A stretch of 64,000 bases of DNA from Paenibacillus sp. NFR01 (GCF_900111565.1 NZ_FOIK01000001.1:1953309-2017308); one strand, 5' to 3'. Counted from the first letter of the stretch, positions 8,546 through 16,540 are shown. Notes: generated from the letters alone by a model not told the origin. Program-made: numbers and translations.

Positions 8546-10311
8546 AGCACTTGGCCTCCTTCAATGGGAATGTGAATGATAATGCGGGTGCCGTGGCCTG
8601 GGCTGCTGTCGATGGCCATTTCCGCACCCTGGGCTCCATTGCCCGAAAAAAACAGCTGCAGCCGGCGCTGCACATTGGCTAGCCCGACGCCGGAGGCTTT
8701 GGAGGAAGCGACCTTCCCGCTCTCCAGCCCCTCCAGCAGCGAACGCAGTTTCTCCGGGTCCATGCCGATGCCATCGTCCTCTACGGTGATGGCGATCCGG
8801 TCATCCGCGCGGGCGACCGTCAGCTTCACCCGGCCCGGTTCGATTCTACTCTCGACGCCGTGCAGGATGGCGTTCTCCACTAGGGGCTGCAGCAGCAGCC
8901 GCGGCAGTTCCACGTCGGCAAATTCATCCGGCGCCTCGATCTCCCACTCCAGCCGATCTTCGAAACGCATCTTCATGATGAGCAAATACCGCTCGACATG
9001 GTCGAGCTCGTCGCGAAGCTTTACCCAGGAGCCCTTGCTGGAGCCGGTAATCGTGTACCGGAACAAATCGGACATGGCGACCACATAGTCGGCCAGTTTG
9101 TCCTCATCCCGGTCGAGCAGCGACCAATACAGCACGTCCAGCGCATTGAACAGAAAATGCGGATTGATCTGGGCTTGAAGCGCCTTAAGTTCGGTATGGC
9201 TGCGGGACAATTCTTTTTCATAAACGAGTTGGATCAGTTCATTGATGTTGTCGACCATCCGGTTATAAGAAAAATTCAGCTCGCGGATCTCCATCGTCGC
9301 CGACGCGGTTTCGATCGGCTTCAGGATGCCGAGCCGGGTGCCGCGCATCGCTTTGATCAGTTGGAATACCGGCCTTGTGATAAGCGTCGACAGGAAAAAG
9401 GACAGCAGGGTGAACAGCAGCGTCCCGCCGACCGCAGATACGATGATGGTGGTGCGCAGCACCGAAATCCCTTTGGTGACGACGTTGACGGGCGTCAAAA
9501 TGATCAGCGTCCAGCCCGTGACAGAGGAACGCTGCCGGACCACGATAAACGACTGATTGCCAATCGTAATGGTAGGATCGTTGGAGCCGTCGGCAAGCCG
9601 GGCGACCGTTTCTTGCGAAATCGTATCGTCATTGGATGTAATAAATTGGCCGTCCGAAGCCAGGAGCAGCATGGTCTCCTTCTCGCTTTCCCCGGATAGC
9701 GATCCTTTCAGCGCAAACTTGCTGCGGTCTGCACGGATGAGCAAATACCCGCCGGTGCTGAAATACTGGTCGACCAGGCTGACCTGCCGGATCGCCAGCA
9801 GTGAAGTAGAGTCCAGCGGATCGATGCCGAACCAGACCAGCCCTCCCTCTTTGGTGGTCGCCTGCTTGACCCAGTTCTCCGGCACCTTGTCCAGCAGCCC
9901 CGTATCATCTAGCGGATACAGCCTTGCGCCGTCCTTGTTGTACAGCTCTACCGATTTAATGCCGTCGGTGTACAGCTGCACCAAATTGATAATGGGCGGC
10001 AGTGCCTGGCGTTCTGCAAAGGTAGCCGGACTGCCCGATAAATCCCGCAGCAGCAGCCGCTGCACGTAATCGTTGGTCGATACCAGCGTGGTCAGTGAGT
10101 CGATCTGATCGAGGATGCTCTCCAGGCGGCCGTTCGTTTGAATTGCGGTCTGCTGGATATGTTTTTCCGCATTATTTTTGAGCAGGTTCGAGACCGAATG
10201 AAAGGTAAGTCCGCCGACAATCGTCAATATGAGGAGCATAACTGCGAGAAATCCGATGAGCATTTGACTTCGCAGCGTATTTAACTTCAGTCGCGATGGC
10301 ATTCGCCGCAT
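8542..10311 (-). CDS. YesM-type sensor histidine kinase
   Basis: 589 residues from MRRMPSRLKLNTLRS. One membrane helix (about 17-40) is followed by a large extracellular sensor region to about residue 290, a second helix (about 295-320), a HAMP-like linker, a His_kinase domain with LQAQINPHFLFNALDVLYWS (phospho-His in NPHF), and an ATPase with N box LVENAILHG and G box VEDDGIGMDPE. ATG at 10311 is preferred to one 11 codons upstream because a GAGGGGAAG site precedes it. It is first in a three-gene coupled operon (kinase, regulator, lipoprotein). Confidence 0.92.
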   Translation of the reverse strand: MRRMPSRLKLNTLRSQMLIGFLAVMLLILTIVGGLTFHSVSNLLKNNAEKHIQQTAIQTNGRLESILDQIDSLTTLVSTNDYVQRLLLRDLSGSPATFAERQALPPIINLVQLYTDGIKSVELYNKDGARLYPLDDTGLLDKVPENWVKQATTKEGGLVWFGIDPLDSTSLLAIRQVSLVDQYFSTGGYLLIRADRSKFALKGSLSGESEKETMLLLASDGQFITSNDDTISQETVARLADGSNDPTITIGNQSFIVVRQRSSVTGWTLIILTPVNVVTKGISVLRTTIIVSAVGGTLLFTLLSFFLSTLITRPVFQLIKAMRGTRLGILKPIETASATMEIRELNFSYNRMVDNINELIQLVYEKELSRSHTELKALQAQINPHFLFNALDVLYWSLLDRDEDKLADYVVAMSDLFRYTITGSSKGSWVKLRDELDHVERYLLIMKMRFEDRLEWEIEAPDEFADVELPRLLLQPLVENAILHGVESRIEPGRVKLTVARADDRIAITVEDDGIGMDPEKLRSLLEGLESGKVASSKASGVGLANVQRRLQLFFSGNGAQGAEMAIDSSPGHGTRIIIHIPIEGGQVL

Positions 10312-10634
10312 GCTGCTTCTTCCCCTCTTTTGCCGCTGAATCATGAAATCAAATTTAGAACGTAAGGGCTTTCAGCCCTTCCCGACAATAGTTTAGCATG
10401 TTTAGCTGCGATCCGCTAAGGAAGAATTATAGACAAACTGGAGGGATTTTCTAGTTTACAGCGGCGGAAGCATGGACAAGACGGTTCCAACGGGGTGTTG
10501 GATGTGCGGGCAATGCTATCTATGGGTTGCTTTAGAGTTGTCTATAAGCAGAGGGGACGTAGGGAGAATTGATGCGGTAAAAGGATGGATAAAAAGGCGG
10601 TACTAGAGACATTGAGGCGGCAACTGGGACGGCA

Positions 10635-10718
10635 GCTGAGGCGGTTGCTGAGGCAGTTGCTGAGGCGGTTGCTGAGGCGGTTGCTGAGGCGGTTGCTGAG
10701 GCGGTTGCCGAGGCGGCA
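10635..10718. repeat. 12-bp tandem repeat array (GCTGAGGCGGTT)
   Basis: Seven head-to-tail copies of GCTGAGGCGGTT with single-base changes in copies 2 and 7. The period is a multiple of three, so every frame is open: one plus-strand frame would encode an Arg/Leu repeat and one minus-strand frame an Ala-Ser-Ala-Thr repeat. Neither has a convincing ribosome site, so I treat it as non-coding repeat DNA. Confidence 0.85.
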
Positions 10719-10794
10719 TAGAAAAAGAGAGCTGACAAGGCAGCTCTCTTTGAGGGCGGAACAATGGTTGGTTAAGGCCTAAAGTTGTCTGGGT

Positions 10795-11035
10795 TGCTGG
10801 TTGGTTGCTGGTTGGTTGCTGGTTGGGGGGCTGTTTGAGTCTTGGTGGGGTAACTGTTACTGGTTGGGTTGCTGAGTGTTGGTTGGGTTGCTGAGTGTTG
10901 GTTGGGAAACTGTTACTGGTTGGGTTGCTGAGTGTTGGTTGGGAAACTGTTACTGGTTGGGTTGCTGAGTGTTGGTTGGGTTGCTGTTACTGGTTGGGTT
11001 GTTAGTTGCTTGGGTTGCAGTTGCAGGTTGGGTTT
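10795..11035 (+). repeat. G/T-rich repeat array with 37-bp unit
   Basis: The plus strand is almost free of runs of C or A. Three 37-base units begin at 10911, 10948 and 10985, each starting TGTTACTGGTTGGG and containing GGTTGGG and GTTGGTTGGG blocks. A related unit at 10855 has an extra 19-base insertion. The upstream flank repeats GGTTGGTTGCT. The GG-tract spacing resembles two-tetrad G-quadruplex sequences. Confidence 0.8.
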
Positions 11036-11185
11036 ACTTATTGTTTGGTTTGCCTGTTTGTATTGGACTGCCGTTTAAGTTGGCCGGTTCAGCTAGTTTG
11101 GCTGTTTTGTTGTTTCAAGGGTTCGTTGATGGTTGAAAATTCATTTTTGCATGCGCTGGCTGCATCGTAGGTCTCCCCTCATACG

Positions 11186-11369
11186 TTACGGACACCAGCG
11201 CCTTTATTTGCCGAATAATTAGCCATTTTACAAATTAACGGACACCAGCGCCGCTATTCCCTCCAAAATGACTCAAAAACGGCCTCAGACAAGTAAATAA
11301 AGCCTCTCAGGTCCGTTAGCCCGGGAAATTACGCTATTTCCCGCATATAGCGGCTCTCAGGTCCGTTAG
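11186..11369. repeat. Four-copy AACGGAC repeat, two direct plus two inverted
   Basis: Copies at 11186-11210 and 11236-11258 read TAACGGACACCAGCGCC (the first has TTACGG), each followed by a TATT-containing tail. Copies at 11294-11319 and 11346-11369 are inverted and end in CTCTCAGGTCCGTTAG. The two halves can pair as nested stems, as in a MITE- or REP-like element. No transposase is nearby. Confidence 0.75.
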
Positions 11370-11394
11370 TCCAGCCGCGGCGTTACTCTGGATC

Positions 11395-11560
11395 GAATCT
11401 ACACCAATATAGGCATCCACACCGCACCGGATCTTCACTGAATCGCGTTTACACCGGAATCGGGTCTTCACCAGCATCGTGCCTATACCGGCATTGCATT
11501 TGCACAGGCATCGCGTTTACACCGGAATCGCGTTTACACCAGCATCGGCGTCACCCAGCG
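11395..11560. repeat. Degenerate 16-17-bp tandem repeats running into spoIIM
   Basis: Successive units approximate GAATCGCGTTTACACCG with many substitutions, about eight to nine copies. The last units overlap the 3' end of spoIIM: the spoIIM stop codon (TAA on the minus strand) lies in a GTTTACACC unit. The repeats therefore supply the end of the gene. Confidence 0.65.
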
Positions 11561-12157
11561 CATCATCGCCGGCGTTACCCAGGCCTCGAAGCCGGAGATC
11601 CCGAGCACAAGGAGCGCCATGCCGAGCGACAGCGCCGTGTAGAGCGCAAACGGCCGGGTCACGGCGATGCGCCGCTGGCTGAGGACACGGCTGCGAATCA
11701 TCAGCAGGGAAAAAGCGATCGCCGCGGCGCTGCAAACGAGCAGCACGGGAATGAGCACCAGGTTATGCGGCGCGACGGAGACGAGCGCGAACAGCATGCC
11801 GTGCCAGGAATATTCGCTGACCAGGCAGCCGACGGTAAAGCCGATTAGCACGCCCTTCAGAAAATCCAGAATCAGAATGCCCGGCAGTCCGATGACGGAC
11901 AAGCCGAGAATCCAGATCAGCCCGATCCACTTCAGATTCAGGGCGGCGATGCTCCAGTAATGATCCGGCGCAGCCGGCAGACCTTGCTGATCCACGGTTA
12001 CAAAGAAATTGCCCAGATAGTCGCCGAGCTCCTGCTGCTGATCCAGCGTCAGTGCGCTGACAATGAGCGCCCCGAACACCACTCCGACCAAAAAGAGCAC
12101 CGCGACAAAAATATACAGCGGCGTCTGTTCCTTCATCATCTGTCTTAACGTGCGCAC
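11534..12157 (-). CDS. spoIIM: Stage II sporulation protein M
   Basis: Membrane protein of the SpoIIDMP engulfment complex, which remodels septal peptidoglycan in the mother cell. The 207-residue product has about five hydrophobic segments, the first at about residues 14-36 (YIFVAVLFLVGVVFGALIV). It also has the family pattern NLKWIGLIWILGLSVIGLPG and a C-terminal SpoIIM/DUF95 core. The start is GTG at 12157. In Bacillus spoIIM lies close to fur; here a transporter block of about 9 kb separates them. Confidence 0.9.
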   Translation of the reverse strand: MRTLRQMMKEQTPLYIFVAVLFLVGVVFGALIVSALTLDQQQELGDYLGNFFVTVDQQGLPAAPDHYWSIAALNLKWIGLIWILGLSVIGLPGILILDFLKGVLIGFTVGCLVSEYSWHGMLFALVSVAPHNLVLIPVLLVCSAAAIAFSLLMIRSRVLSQRRIAVTRPFALYTALSLGMALLVLGISGFEAWVTPAMMRWVTPMLV

Positions 12158-12189
12158 ACTCCAGCGACCCCTTTCCCCTCACATGTTAA

Positions 12190-12219
12190 ACCATATGAAA
12201 GAAAACGGCGCGCTATGAC
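12190..12219 (-). promoter_or_regulatory. Candidate SigE promoter of spoIIM
   Basis: On the minus strand GTCATAG (12219-12213) resembles the SigE -35, and CATATGGT near 12197-12190 resembles the -10 (CATACAAT) at the usual 14-base spacing. SigE control of spoIIM is established in Bacillus. The -10 match is partial. Confidence 0.45.
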
Positions 12220-12280
12220 TTGTCCCGGGACTAGCCGGAAGATTTACCAGGACAAGCCTGTCATCATACGGTGAAAAATA

Positions 12281-12309
12281 AAGAGCCGGGCGAAAAACAC
12301 CCCGGCTCC
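12281..12309 (-). terminator. Terminator after the endonuclease Q gene
   Basis: On the minus strand GAGCCGGGG and CCCGGCTC flank a TGTTTTTCG loop and are followed by TTTATTTTT. It lies just past the stop at 12316. Confidence 0.75.
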
Positions 12310-12315
12310 TTCCCT

Positions 12316-13500
12316 TTAATCCTTGATCACTTTGCCGTACGCGCCCCCGCCGCCGGCGGACAGCTCCAGCCGGCCGGTGCGGGCCAGCAAAATCTGCTCG
12401 GCCAACACGGGCCCGCACACGGCGGCAAGCTCCGCTTCGCCGGCTTGATGCAGGATGTTCATCTCCGTGCCGAAGGCGGCCAGCAGCGCGTTCATCTTGG
12501 CTGGACCCAGCCCCGGAATAAACTCCAGCGGAATCTGGTAGTTATACGGAGGGCGATGGGTGGGGACCACCGGCTCCCGCCGGTCGGCGATGTCGAGAAT
12601 CCGGTCCAGCACGCCCTGCACCAGCTTGGCGCTGCCGCAATACGGGCAGCGCCCTATGGCGGCGTAATCCTCGTCGATGATGCTGCCACAGCTTTCGCAG
12701 TAGGTGCGGTGGTACTTGCCAAGCCGCGGGTTCAGCCCGTAGTTGGCGCTCACCCTGCGTCCGCCCTCGCGGGCCAGCGCAAGGCGCAGCTCGGCGAAGG
12801 AAGGACGGGCCATCTCGATGACATTGTATTCACGGCCGATCTTGCCGAGCGAATGGGCATCCGAATTGGTCAGGAAGCTGAATCCGTCCAGCTCGGAGAT
12901 ATAACCTGCCATCTCCGAGTCGGCGCTTAAGCCCAGCTCTATCGCGGCAATCCGCGCGGGGTCGAAAATCTCTTCCAGTCGGCGCGCCGAGCAGCCGTAC
13001 AGCCCTTTGTGCGGCGTAAAAATATGCGCCGGAATCAGCAGCCCGCCGCGGGCGCAAATTTCATCCTGCAGCTCGCAGGCCGGCGCGTACAGCCGCTGCG
13101 AGCTGAGGTTCACGTTGCGCATATGCCGGCCCATCCAGCGGCTGAAATCCTCCATCGCCTCCAGGTCGGGCATAAACGCGAGTACATGGCATTCCTTGCG
13201 ACCCGGCTCACGGATTTCAATTTCCGAACCGAGCAGAATCGTCGTCTCCCGATAGGCGACGCCGCCTCCTTCCGCCAAGGTCATATCCCCCGAATCCAGC
13301 GAAGCTTTAATATCGTCCAGCACGCCAGGCGAATGGCAATCGATGATGCCGATCAGCTCGATGCCCTTGCGCACCGCCGCTTCGTGCGCGATGTTCGCGA
13401 AGGTCAAATTGCGGCTGCCGCTGATTTTGACCGGCTGCCCCGCCGTTGTCCGCCCGATATGGATATGCAGGTCGCAATAATAGCCGCGCAGCGTGTCCAT
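12316..13500 (-). CDS. Endonuclease Q family protein (PHP nuclease)
   Basis: Predicted DNA-repair endonuclease that, in characterised EndoQ enzymes, nicks 5' of deaminated bases. The roughly 394-residue protein starts with a PHP metal-binding domain (DLHIHIGR, residues about 10-17; IIDCHSPG; LLIPAHIFTPHKG; LTNSDAHS). It continues with a four-cysteine zinc ribbon (CESCG...CPYCG, about 265-290) and ends in a helix-hairpin-helix (FIPGLGPAKMNALLAAFGT). Start at 13500 is chosen because nudF's TAA overlaps it as TAATG; a start three codons earlier is possible. Older annotations call this family TIGR00375 or YqxK-like. Confidence 0.85.
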   Translation of the reverse strand: MDTLRGYYCDLHIHIGRTTAGQPVKISGSRNLTFANIAHEAAVRKGIELIGIIDCHSPGVLDDIKASLDSGDMTLAEGGGVAYRETTILLGSEIEIREPGRKECHVLAFMPDLEAMEDFSRWMGRHMRNVNLSSQRLYAPACELQDEICARGGLLIPAHIFTPHKGLYGCSARRLEEIFDPARIAAIELGLSADSEMAGYISELDGFSFLTNSDAHSLGKIGREYNVIEMARPSFAELRLALAREGGRRVSANYGLNPRLGKYHRTYCESCGSIIDEDYAAIGRCPYCGSAKLVQGVLDRILDIADRREPVVPTHRPPYNYQIPLEFIPGLGPAKMNALLAAFGTEMNILHQAGEAELAAVCGPVLAEQILLARTGRLELSAGGGGAYGKVIKD

Positions 13501-14072
13501 TACTTCCATTGCCCTGTGAGCGTGTACAGATGCCAGGCGTAAACCGCCAGGATCGTTTTGGCGTCCGCGATCCGGCCGTCGGCGATATATTGGTGCGCTT
13601 CCTCCAGCGTCAGCTCCGATACTTCAAGAAACTCGTCTTCATCCAGCGCCATTTCGCCCGGCTGCGCGTTCTCCGTCACATAAAGATGAATGATCTCGTC
13701 GGCAAAGCCCGGCGAAGTGTAGAACGATCTCAGCAGCTTCAATTCTCCGCTGTGAAAACCGGTCTCCTCCTGCAGCTCGCGGCCAGCGGCCGCCAGCGGA
13801 TCTTCGCCCGGATCAAGCTTGCCCGCCGGGATCTCCACCTCGGTGCGTCCCATCGGCTGGCGGTATTGCTCCACGACCAGCATCCGGTCGCCGTTCAGCG
13901 CAAGTACGGCCACCGCGCCGGGATGTTTGACCACCTCGCGGGTCGCCGTATTGCCGTCCGGCAGCCGGACGGTATCGACCTGCAGGGTGATGATTTTACC
14001 GGAGAATACCGGCTGGGTGGACAACGTCTCCTCGTCTAGCAGCGGATTATGATACGCGTCATTATTTTTCAT
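13500..14072 (-). CDS. nudF: ADP-ribose pyrophosphatase NudF
   Basis: NUDIX hydrolase cleaving ADP-ribose to AMP and ribose 5-phosphate. The full NUDIX box G-x5-E-x7-REUxEExGU is present from GKLDPGEDP through REL and QEETGF, about residues 85-107. The 190-residue length suits the family. ATG at 14072 is preceded by AAAGGAG; an upstream in-frame extension would overlap the divergent mciZ gene and is rejected. It is translationally coupled to the endonuclease Q gene. Bacillus also has nudF in this neighbourhood. Confidence 0.9.
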   Translation of the reverse strand: MKNNDAYHNPLLDEETLSTQPVFSGKIITLQVDTVRLPDGNTATREVVKHPGAVAVLALNGDRMLVVEQYRQPMGRTEVEIPAGKLDPGEDPLAAAGRELQEETGFHSGELKLLRSFYTSPGFADEIIHLYVTENAQPGEMALDEDEFLEVSELTLEEAHQYIADGRIADAKTILAVYAWHLYTLTGQWK

Positions 14073-14148
14073 AGTTTCAGGTCTCCTTTGGCTCAGTTCT
14101 GCATAGGGTGTATTATAGCAAACTTCAGGGGAAAGAAGGAATGTGGCA

Positions 14149-14322
14149 ATGAAACACCTCAAGCAAACCGCAAGCGCATCGGCTGTCGTCTGGGTCGGCA
14201 CCCCGGAACAAATCAAAGCGAATCTCTCCGCATGGATCAACCGGTACGGACGGGATATGCCGCTTTCCTATATCCTTTCGCTGGCTGCGAACCCTCCGGC
14301 CTCCCGGGTGAAAGCCGGGTAA
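14149..14322 (+). CDS. mciZ: MciZ-like FtsZ inhibitor (57 residues)
   Basis: The small protein begins MKHLKQTASASAVVWVGTPE and continues QIKANLSAWINRYGRDMPLS. This resembles Bacillus MciZ in the VVxVGxxxEIxAxLxxY core followed by a short helix. MciZ is a SigE-dependent peptide that caps FtsZ filaments in the mother cell. A GAAGGA site precedes the ATG by about 8 bases, and the gene is divergent from nudF, its neighbour in Bacillus. It is longer than the 40-residue Bacillus protein. Identity is inferred from pattern and position; a lineage-specific small protein is the alternative. Confidence 0.68.
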   Translation: MKHLKQTASASAVVWVGTPEQIKANLSAWINRYGRDMPLSYILSLAANPPASRVKAG

Positions 14323-14399
14323 CGCGCCTTATATTTTGCTCTATGGATAAAAAATCCATTCCGACTTTCGAAGATGTCGGCAAATTTTCATGCATTGTA

Positions 14400-14442
14400 A
14401 AAAAGGAGCCGCCGCCGGGTTCTCCGGCGCTCGGCTCCTTTA
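14400..14442. terminator. Terminator between mciZ and the M20 peptidase gene
   Basis: AAAGGAGCCG and CGGCTCCTTT arms enclose a GC-rich loop. On the minus strand it ends in TTTTTT after the peptidase gene. On the plus strand it could also stop mciZ transcription. Confidence 0.8.
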
Positions 14443-14458
14443 ATGATGCGGTTATAGG

Positions 14459-15586
14459 CTAGTTGACGCTTTCCTTGACGATGGCGACGACAAGGCCGGC
14501 CACCTTGACCAAATCCGCCGCTTTGATCCGCTCTTGGGTCGTATGGATATCCTCATATCCGATGGAAAGGTTCAGCGTCGGCACCTTCAGGCCATTGAAA
14601 ATGTTGGCGTCGCTGCCGCCGCCGGTCGGAAACAGCTCCAGCTGGAGCCCTTCGGCAGCAATGGCCCGGGAGGCCAGCTTCACGATCTCATCCTGCTCGT
14701 TAAAGCTGTACGCCGGATAGGCGATTTCGCAGCGGAATTCGCATTCCGCGTTGTAATCCCGCACGGTCGTCTCCAGCGCTTCGCGCATGGAAGCGATTTG
14801 CCGGTCGATTTTATCCTGAACCGTGCTGCGCGCTTCCGCATCGATCTGCACCAAATCGCAAACGACGTTCGTTGGGCCGCCGCCGGCGAATTTGCCGATG
14901 TTCGCTGTCGTATCCTTGTCGATGCGGCCCAGTTTCATCGCCGAGATGGCCTTGCTTGCCACCTGGATCGCGCTGATGCCGTCCTCCGGATTGACGCCGG
15001 CATGCGCCGATTTGCCTTTGATCACCATTTGTATCTTCGCCACGGAAGGCGCAGCGACGGCGATTCCGCCGACGGCCCCGCCGCAGTCCAGCGCAAAGCC
15101 GAATTCGGCGTCCAGCATCTCCGGGTTCATCGCCCGGGCGCCCATCAGGCTGGATTCCTCGCCGACGGTAATGACAAACTGGATTTGCCCGTGCGGAAGA
15201 TTCTGCTCCTGGATCACCCGGATGGCTTCAAACAGCGCAGACAAGCCGGCTTTGTCGTCCGCCCCGAGAATGGTCGTGCCGTCGCTGCGGATCCAGCCGT
15301 CTTCGCCGAGCGAGGGCTTAATATTTTGACCGGGAACCACGGTGTCCATATGGCAGGTGAACAGCAGCTTCGGTGCGTTTACGCCGCGGGTCGCCGGCCA
15401 GGTTACGAACAAATTGCCCGCGCCGTGACCGGTGCGCTCCTGGGAATCGTCCTCGGTTACTTCAAAGCCAAGAGCGGTAAATTTGCCCTTCAGCACATCA
15501 TTGATCTTCCGTTCGTTGCGGGTCTCGCTGTCCACCCGGACAAGCTCGAAAAACTCCTGGACTAGCCGTTCCTCTTTAATCATCAT
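14459..15586 (-). CDS. yqjE: M20-family metallopeptidase, YqjE / peptidase T-like
   Basis: Cytoplasmic zinc aminopeptidase-like enzyme, 375 residues. Metal ligands are visible as LLFTCHMDTVVPG (His, Asp), ILGADDKAG (bridging Asp), GEESSLMGA (catalytic Glu), a later ALDCGG Asp, and the C-terminal HTTQERI His. The dimerisation domain lies at about 180-290 (GKSAHAGVNPEDG). It resembles the YqjE branch rather than canonical PepT. It is divergent from prli42, as I recall for Bacillus. Substrate is unknown. Confidence 0.85.
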   Translation of the reverse strand: MMIKEERLVQEFFELVRVDSETRNERKINDVLKGKFTALGFEVTEDDSQERTGHGAGNLFVTWPATRGVNAPKLLFTCHMDTVVPGQNIKPSLGEDGWIRSDGTTILGADDKAGLSALFEAIRVIQEQNLPHGQIQFVITVGEESSLMGARAMNPEMLDAEFGFALDCGGAVGGIAVAAPSVAKIQMVIKGKSAHAGVNPEDGISAIQVASKAISAMKLGRIDKDTTANIGKFAGGGPTNVVCDLVQIDAEARSTVQDKIDRQIASMREALETTVRDYNAECEFRCEIAYPAYSFNEQDEIVKLASRAIAAEGLQLELFPTGGGSDANIFNGLKVPTLNLSIGYEDIHTTQERIKAADLVKVAGLVVAIVKESVN

Positions 15587-15647
15587 GCTTTCCTCTCTTC
15601 CGCTAATAAGTTACAATAGACTTAAACTAAACCTGAAGGAGCCACTC

Positions 15648-15749
15648 ATGCAACGTCGAAAATGGTTTCGCATCTTCATTTATGTCATGCTGCTCGCAAT
15701 GATCGCCTCCACGCTGCTGGTTGTCATCGAACCTTTCATTGCCGGCTGA
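15648..15749 (+). CDS. prli42: Stressosome-associated membrane miniprotein Prli42
   Basis: A 33-residue protein: MQRRKWFRIFIYVMLLAMIA then STLLVVIEPFIAG. A basic N-terminus leads into a single membrane helix with the family's YVMLLAMIASTLL pattern. In Listeria Prli42 anchors the stressosome to the membrane. AAGGAG lies 6 bases before the ATG. The yqjE-type neighbour is the expected context. Confidence 0.85.
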   Translation: MQRRKWFRIFIYVMLLAMIASTLLVVIEPFIAG

Positions 15750-15770
15750 TCGCCGTCCCCATACGTCAAT

Positions 15771-15806
15771 AATAGCGCCCGGGCCTGCCCGGACGCTATT
15801 TGTCTT
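15771..15806. terminator. Terminator between prli42 and lipB
   Basis: AATAGCGCCCGGGC and GCCCGGACGCTATT form a long stem with one mismatch and a short loop, followed by TTGTCTTGT on the plus strand. It separates two convergent genes and may work in both directions. Confidence 0.7.
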
Positions 15807-15821
15807 GTACTCTATCCTCTA

Positions 15822-16517
15822 TTATAGCTTTCCGCTGTACCGGTAGGGGAACCGCCCGAGAAAATAGGGGATCAACTCCTCGGCCACCCCGGCGACGTCC
15901 CTCCGGCTTCCCGTACATTCTTCCAGCGAAGTTACCCCATAATCCCGGATGCCGCAGGGGATGATGCCGGCAAAACCCTCTTCGCCCAGCCCGGCGCGGA
16001 TATTAAACGCAAACCCATGGCTGGTCACAAAACCTTTGCGGGTTTTGCTGCGGTTGAATTTGACGCCGATGGCACAGATTTTAGCGTTCCCTACCCATAC
16101 CCCGGTATATCCGGACTTTCGCGTTCCCTGAATGCCATAGGACCCCAGATAGTCGATAATGACATCTTCGAGCCGCCGCAAATAGCCGTGCAGGTCGACC
16201 CGGCCGTCTTCGCCGAGCCGCAGCAGCGGGTAGCCGACCAGCTGGCCGGGGCCATGGTATGTAATATCGCCGCCCCGGTCGATCTCGAACAGGGCGATGC
16301 CCTGCTGCCGGAGCTGCTCCGCGCTCAGCAGGAGATGCTCGGGACGGTTCTGCGACCCGATGGTGTAGGTGGGCGGATGCTGAAGCAGGAGAAGTCGCTC
16401 CGCCGCCGTTCCGGCGTCGATCTTCGCTACGGTATCCTTCTGTAGCTCCCAGGCCGCGCCGTACTCCATCATGGGTTCATAGGATATTTCCAGCAAACGG
16501 GGTTCGACAGACTCCAA
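15822..16517 (-). CDS. lipB: Octanoyltransferase LipB
   Basis: Transfers octanoate from acyl carrier protein to lipoyl domains, the first step of lipoate synthesis. About 231 residues. The family motif RGGDITYHGPGQLVGYPL is present, followed by TGVWVGNAKICAIGVKF and the catalytic Cys in GIIPCGI, with its Lys partner upstream in AKICAIG. The start is taken as TTG at 16517, 8 bases after AGGAGG; a GTG at 16526 lies inside that site. Its position just after the lipoate-dependent bkd genes makes functional sense, since BkdB carries the lipoyl group. Confidence 0.93.
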   Translation of the reverse strand: MESVEPRLLEISYEPMMEYGAAWELQKDTVAKIDAGTAAERLLLLQHPPTYTIGSQNRPEHLLLSAEQLRQQGIALFEIDRGGDITYHGPGQLVGYPLLRLGEDGRVDLHGYLRRLEDVIIDYLGSYGIQGTRKSGYTGVWVGNAKICAIGVKFNRSKTRKGFVTSHGFAFNIRAGLGEEGFAGIIPCGIRDYGVTSLEECTGSRRDVAGVAEELIPYFLGRFPYRYSGKL

Positions 16518-16540
16518 CTCCAGCACCTCCTACGGTTTTA

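Larger units (their letters stand above)
10312..11533. other. Gene-poor, repeat-rich interval between the kinase operon and spoIIM
   Basis: About 1.2 kb with no convincing gene. It contains a perfect AAGGGCT-TTC-AGCCCTT hairpin (10362-10379), a 12-bp tandem array, a small hairpin AGAGAGCTG-N6-CAGCTCTCT (about 10726-10750), a G/T-rich 37-bp repeat array, two pairs of inverted repeats and a degenerate 17-bp array. The last four repeat types are listed separately. The promoter of the kinase operon must lie in the first 150 bases, but no clear one was seen. Confidence 0.6.

Noticed and set aside
10585..10782. 65-codon plus-strand ORF giving an Arg/Leu heptad protein
   Set aside because: It is produced by the 12-bp repeats, and only a weak GGAT-like sequence lies before the ATG.
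11395..11560. Possible CRISPR array
   Set aside because: Units are about 17 bases, contiguous and degenerate, with no spacers and no cas genes.
12179..12418. 79-codon minus-strand ORF before spoIIM
   Set aside because: It overlaps the endonuclease Q 3' end and its terminator and has an Arg-rich shadow composition.
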